Positions 6,619 to 9,868 of a DNA stretch of 9,868 bases are shown here, piece after piece. Both the position numbers and the translations under genes were made by a program. This stretch comes from CAZLGO01 sp964559295. GTDB taxonomy: Archaea > Methanobacteriota > Methanobacteria > Methanobacteriales > Methanobacteriaceae. Position 1 is the first letter of the stretch. Each line of letters opens with the position of its first letter. Under the pieces are notes generated by a model, which searched no databases, was not told the origin of the DNA, and saw only the letters and a list, made by a program, of their open reading frames with translations. Where the stretch lies: assembly GCA_964559295.1 (NCBI GenBank), contig CAZLGO010000064.1, positions 1 to 9,868 on the forward strand. The letters run 5' to 3'.

Positions 6619-7118
6619 CTATTTACTATTTTTTAAGCACCAATCGCCAGTATCTCTAAAATTTTGCATTAAGACTCTCAAATCGTCCATGCAACAATCA
6701 AACCAATCCATTAAACTTCAAATCAATAATAAAGATAGTTGAATCGACTAAAGTTTTAAAACTCTATATTTTTTAAATTATAATTTATCCAATGTTTCAA
6801 TGCTAATTCCAGGTTTTTTTGTTCATCTTTTCGTAAATAAAGCTCTTTCACTTGTTTTAAATGTAACAGGTCATCAATATTCAATAATTTCGAACGCTTC
6901 CTCCAGTTTCTTCAGCTCAAAATAAACATGTGACACTTCTAAATTAAAATAAGAAATTAGTAACACTATTTTTAACATTATTTGATATCATTCAATACTC
7001 TGCAAACCATTTCGGCTGATTCCTCCTGGAAAACCCCTAAAATCGGTGGGTTTAATATAGTTTGCCAAACGAAGTCTAGAAAAGGTCTTTTGAAACAGGA
7101 TTTTAAGGTATATTCATT
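6619..7118 (-). pseudogene. Decayed TPR-like protein gene, four reading frames
   Basis: On the minus strand, coding-like stretches follow one another in different frames. The first (7118 to 6978) includes LDFVWQTILNPPILGVFQEE and AEMVCRVLNDIK and ends in TAA. The second (6978 to 6874) reads LEVSHVYFELKKLEEAFEII, which fits the TPR spacing (Y at 11, A at 20), then hits TGA. The third (about 6890 to 6756) continues with DDLLHLKQVKELY and LELALKHWINYN, like a second TPR. The fourth (6711 to 6619) reads MDWFDCCMDDLRVLMQNFRD and ends in TAG. Overlapping open segments in consistent order suggest a gene broken by frameshifts. No start with a good ribosome binding site is left. TPR is a structural guess; no function is assigned. 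AT-rich DNA can give such frames by chance, hence the moderate confidence. Confidence 0.5.
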
Positions 7119-7402
7119 TTAATCAACTAATAAAATAATATCCTATTATCAATAAATATTTCGATTTTTAAGATTCTATTTTAATATACTGAAGATATTA
7201 AACCATACTTCTATCGTGGACATTTAAATATATGTCAATATATGAAATTAAAGCCAAACCCATGAATTTTTACGTAAAATAAGATACTGCGTAATTTTAA
7301 AAATCTCATTTCAGAATTTTTTAATAACAAACATCATCGTAAATATTAAATAGTAAGAAAAAATACAATTTATATTTACTACTAATTGAGGGGTTGAGGT
7401 AT
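7119..7402. other. AT-rich leader region of the surface-protein gene
   Basis: No gene is visible here. Small symmetries include ATAATA/TATTAT (7135-7149) and GACAT/ATGTC around 7219-7237. Possible TATA boxes are AATATTAAAT (about 7342-7351) and TTTATATT (7369-7376). The first would give a leader that includes the ribosome binding site GAGGGG (7388-7393). The second would give almost no leader. I cannot choose between them from sequence alone. Confidence 0.4.
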
Positions 7403-9428
<2,026 letters not shown>

Positions 9429-9436
<8 letters not shown>

Positions 9437-9460
9437 AATCCTTTTTTTCCATTTTTTTTT
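9429..9460 (+). terminator. Oligo-T terminator overlapping the surface-protein stop
   Basis: GGATTT (9429-9434) and AAATCC (9436-9441) form a short symmetrical element across the TAA stop, followed by seven T (9442-9448) and then nine T (9452-9460). T-runs of this kind end archaeal transcription, with the weak stem as a possible aid. Confidence 0.65.
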
Positions 9461-9868
9461 ATTTTAAATTTTAAAAAAGCAAACCATTGACTTAGTTTTT
9501 AGTGTATATTGTAGAAAAAATCTGGGATTCTTTAAACGAGGAATAAAAGCATTTAGGGTCTTAGATTTTTAAGTCTCTGAGGCTTTTTTAGAGTTGTTTT
9601 TGAGTTGTAACCGAGTATTGTGATGAACCTTGTTAAAAATACGTTTAGTATTGTGGTTCTTCTTGCTGATTCAGGTATATATGTAATTTTAGGCTTAATC
9701 CTGATTCCTATAATTTAAAAAAAGTCTCCGATTTATTCATATATGGATTTGCATGACTTCTAATTTTTCCAATGAGTTAATAAACCACTTTTTCCAACAT
9801 AAAATATTTATTATGACCTCATCCCAAAATTCTCCATAGCATCATTATGCATGCTAATTGTATTAGTC
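9437..9868. other. Right-end intergenic region, no convincing gene
   Basis: After the terminator the sequence is AT-rich. AAAAGC (9545-9550) and GCTTTT (9582-9587), followed by more T, could form a weak second terminator. A 31-codon hydrophobic frame lies at 9623-9718. On the minus strand, a frame open from the right edge ends in tandem TAA stops at 9808-9813. It gives 18 codons and could be the end of a gene beyond the window, but it is too short to tell from chance. Confidence 0.6.
9623..9718 (+). CDS. Doubtful 31-residue hydrophobic peptide
   Basis: ATG to TAA gives 31 residues, nearly all of the second half hydrophobic (ADSGIYVILGLILIPII), so it would form one membrane segment. No clear ribosome binding site precedes it; only GTG immediately upstream. 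It may be a small membrane protein, the remnant of a membrane anchor, or chance in AT-rich DNA. I do not recognise it. Confidence 0.2.
   Translation: MNLVKNTFSIVVLLADSGIYVILGLILIPII

Noticed and set aside
6992..7007. Inverted fourth origin box (TCAATACTCTGCAAAC)
   Set aside because: It matches the complement of the box in 13 of 16 positions but breaks the TTGAAA core and lies inside the coding-like pseudogene segment, so it is probably chance.
9620..9669. C/D box guide RNA
   Set aside because: GTGATGA and a later CTGA are present at a fitting distance, but there are no internal C'/D' boxes and no terminal stem.

Overview
This window is most likely from a euryarchaeon of the order Methanobacteriales (Methanobacterium-like). 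The supporting evidence is an archaeal Hef helicase-nuclease, an Orc1/Cdc6 initiator, TATA-box promoters and GGTG-type ribosome binding sites. An AT-rich gap beside the initiator also carries repeats of TTTCAAGTGTA, whose complement TACACTTGAAA matches the short origin-box sequence known from Methanothermobacter. The last gene is a beta-helix surface protein of the adhesin-like type common in that order. Genus and species cannot be fixed from the sequence alone.

Layout, left to right. Positions 1-93 hold 2.4 exact copies of a 38-bp tandem repeat that runs off the left edge. Then come three plus-strand housekeeping genes: hef (fork-repair helicase/nuclease), trmI (tRNA m1A methyltransferase, closely following hef) and, after a 323-bp gap with a strong nested hairpin, pyrB (aspartate carbamoyltransferase, with its own promoter). 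Convergent to them on the minus strand is orc1/cdc6. The 231-bp gap between the two stop codons holds a long imperfect hairpin and a perfect 9-bp stem-loop.

From about 5758 to 7393 there is no intact gene. The left half looks like the chromosomal replication origin: three same-orientation origin boxes at 6112-6219, spaced 52 and 31 bp apart (close to whole helical turns), followed by a very AT-rich stretch with imperfect direct repeats and small hairpins. The right half (6619-7118, minus strand) holds what I read as the decayed remains of a TPR-type protein gene, broken into four frames.

The last gene (7403-9436, plus) encodes a secreted, cell-surface-anchored protein. It has a signal peptide, a pectin-lyase-like beta-helix with roughly 27-residue coils, an unexpected charged helical insert, an Ig-like domain, and a C-terminal TGAP-hydrophobic-RKK tail. 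An oligo-T terminator overlaps its stop codon. The last 430 bp contain no convincing gene.

How the genes fit together: orc1/cdc6 is transcribed away from the origin it should bind. Hef acts on stalled forks, so its closeness to the initiator groups replication and repair functions. trmI and pyrB are ordinary housekeeping genes in the same neighbourhood. hef, trmI and pyrB point toward the origin, so a fork leaving it leftward meets them head-on. I see no mobile element, CRISPR array or defence system, and nothing that amounts to a wholly new system. The best second looks are the origin architecture, the two structured intergenic elements that share sequence words, and the TPR pseudogene.
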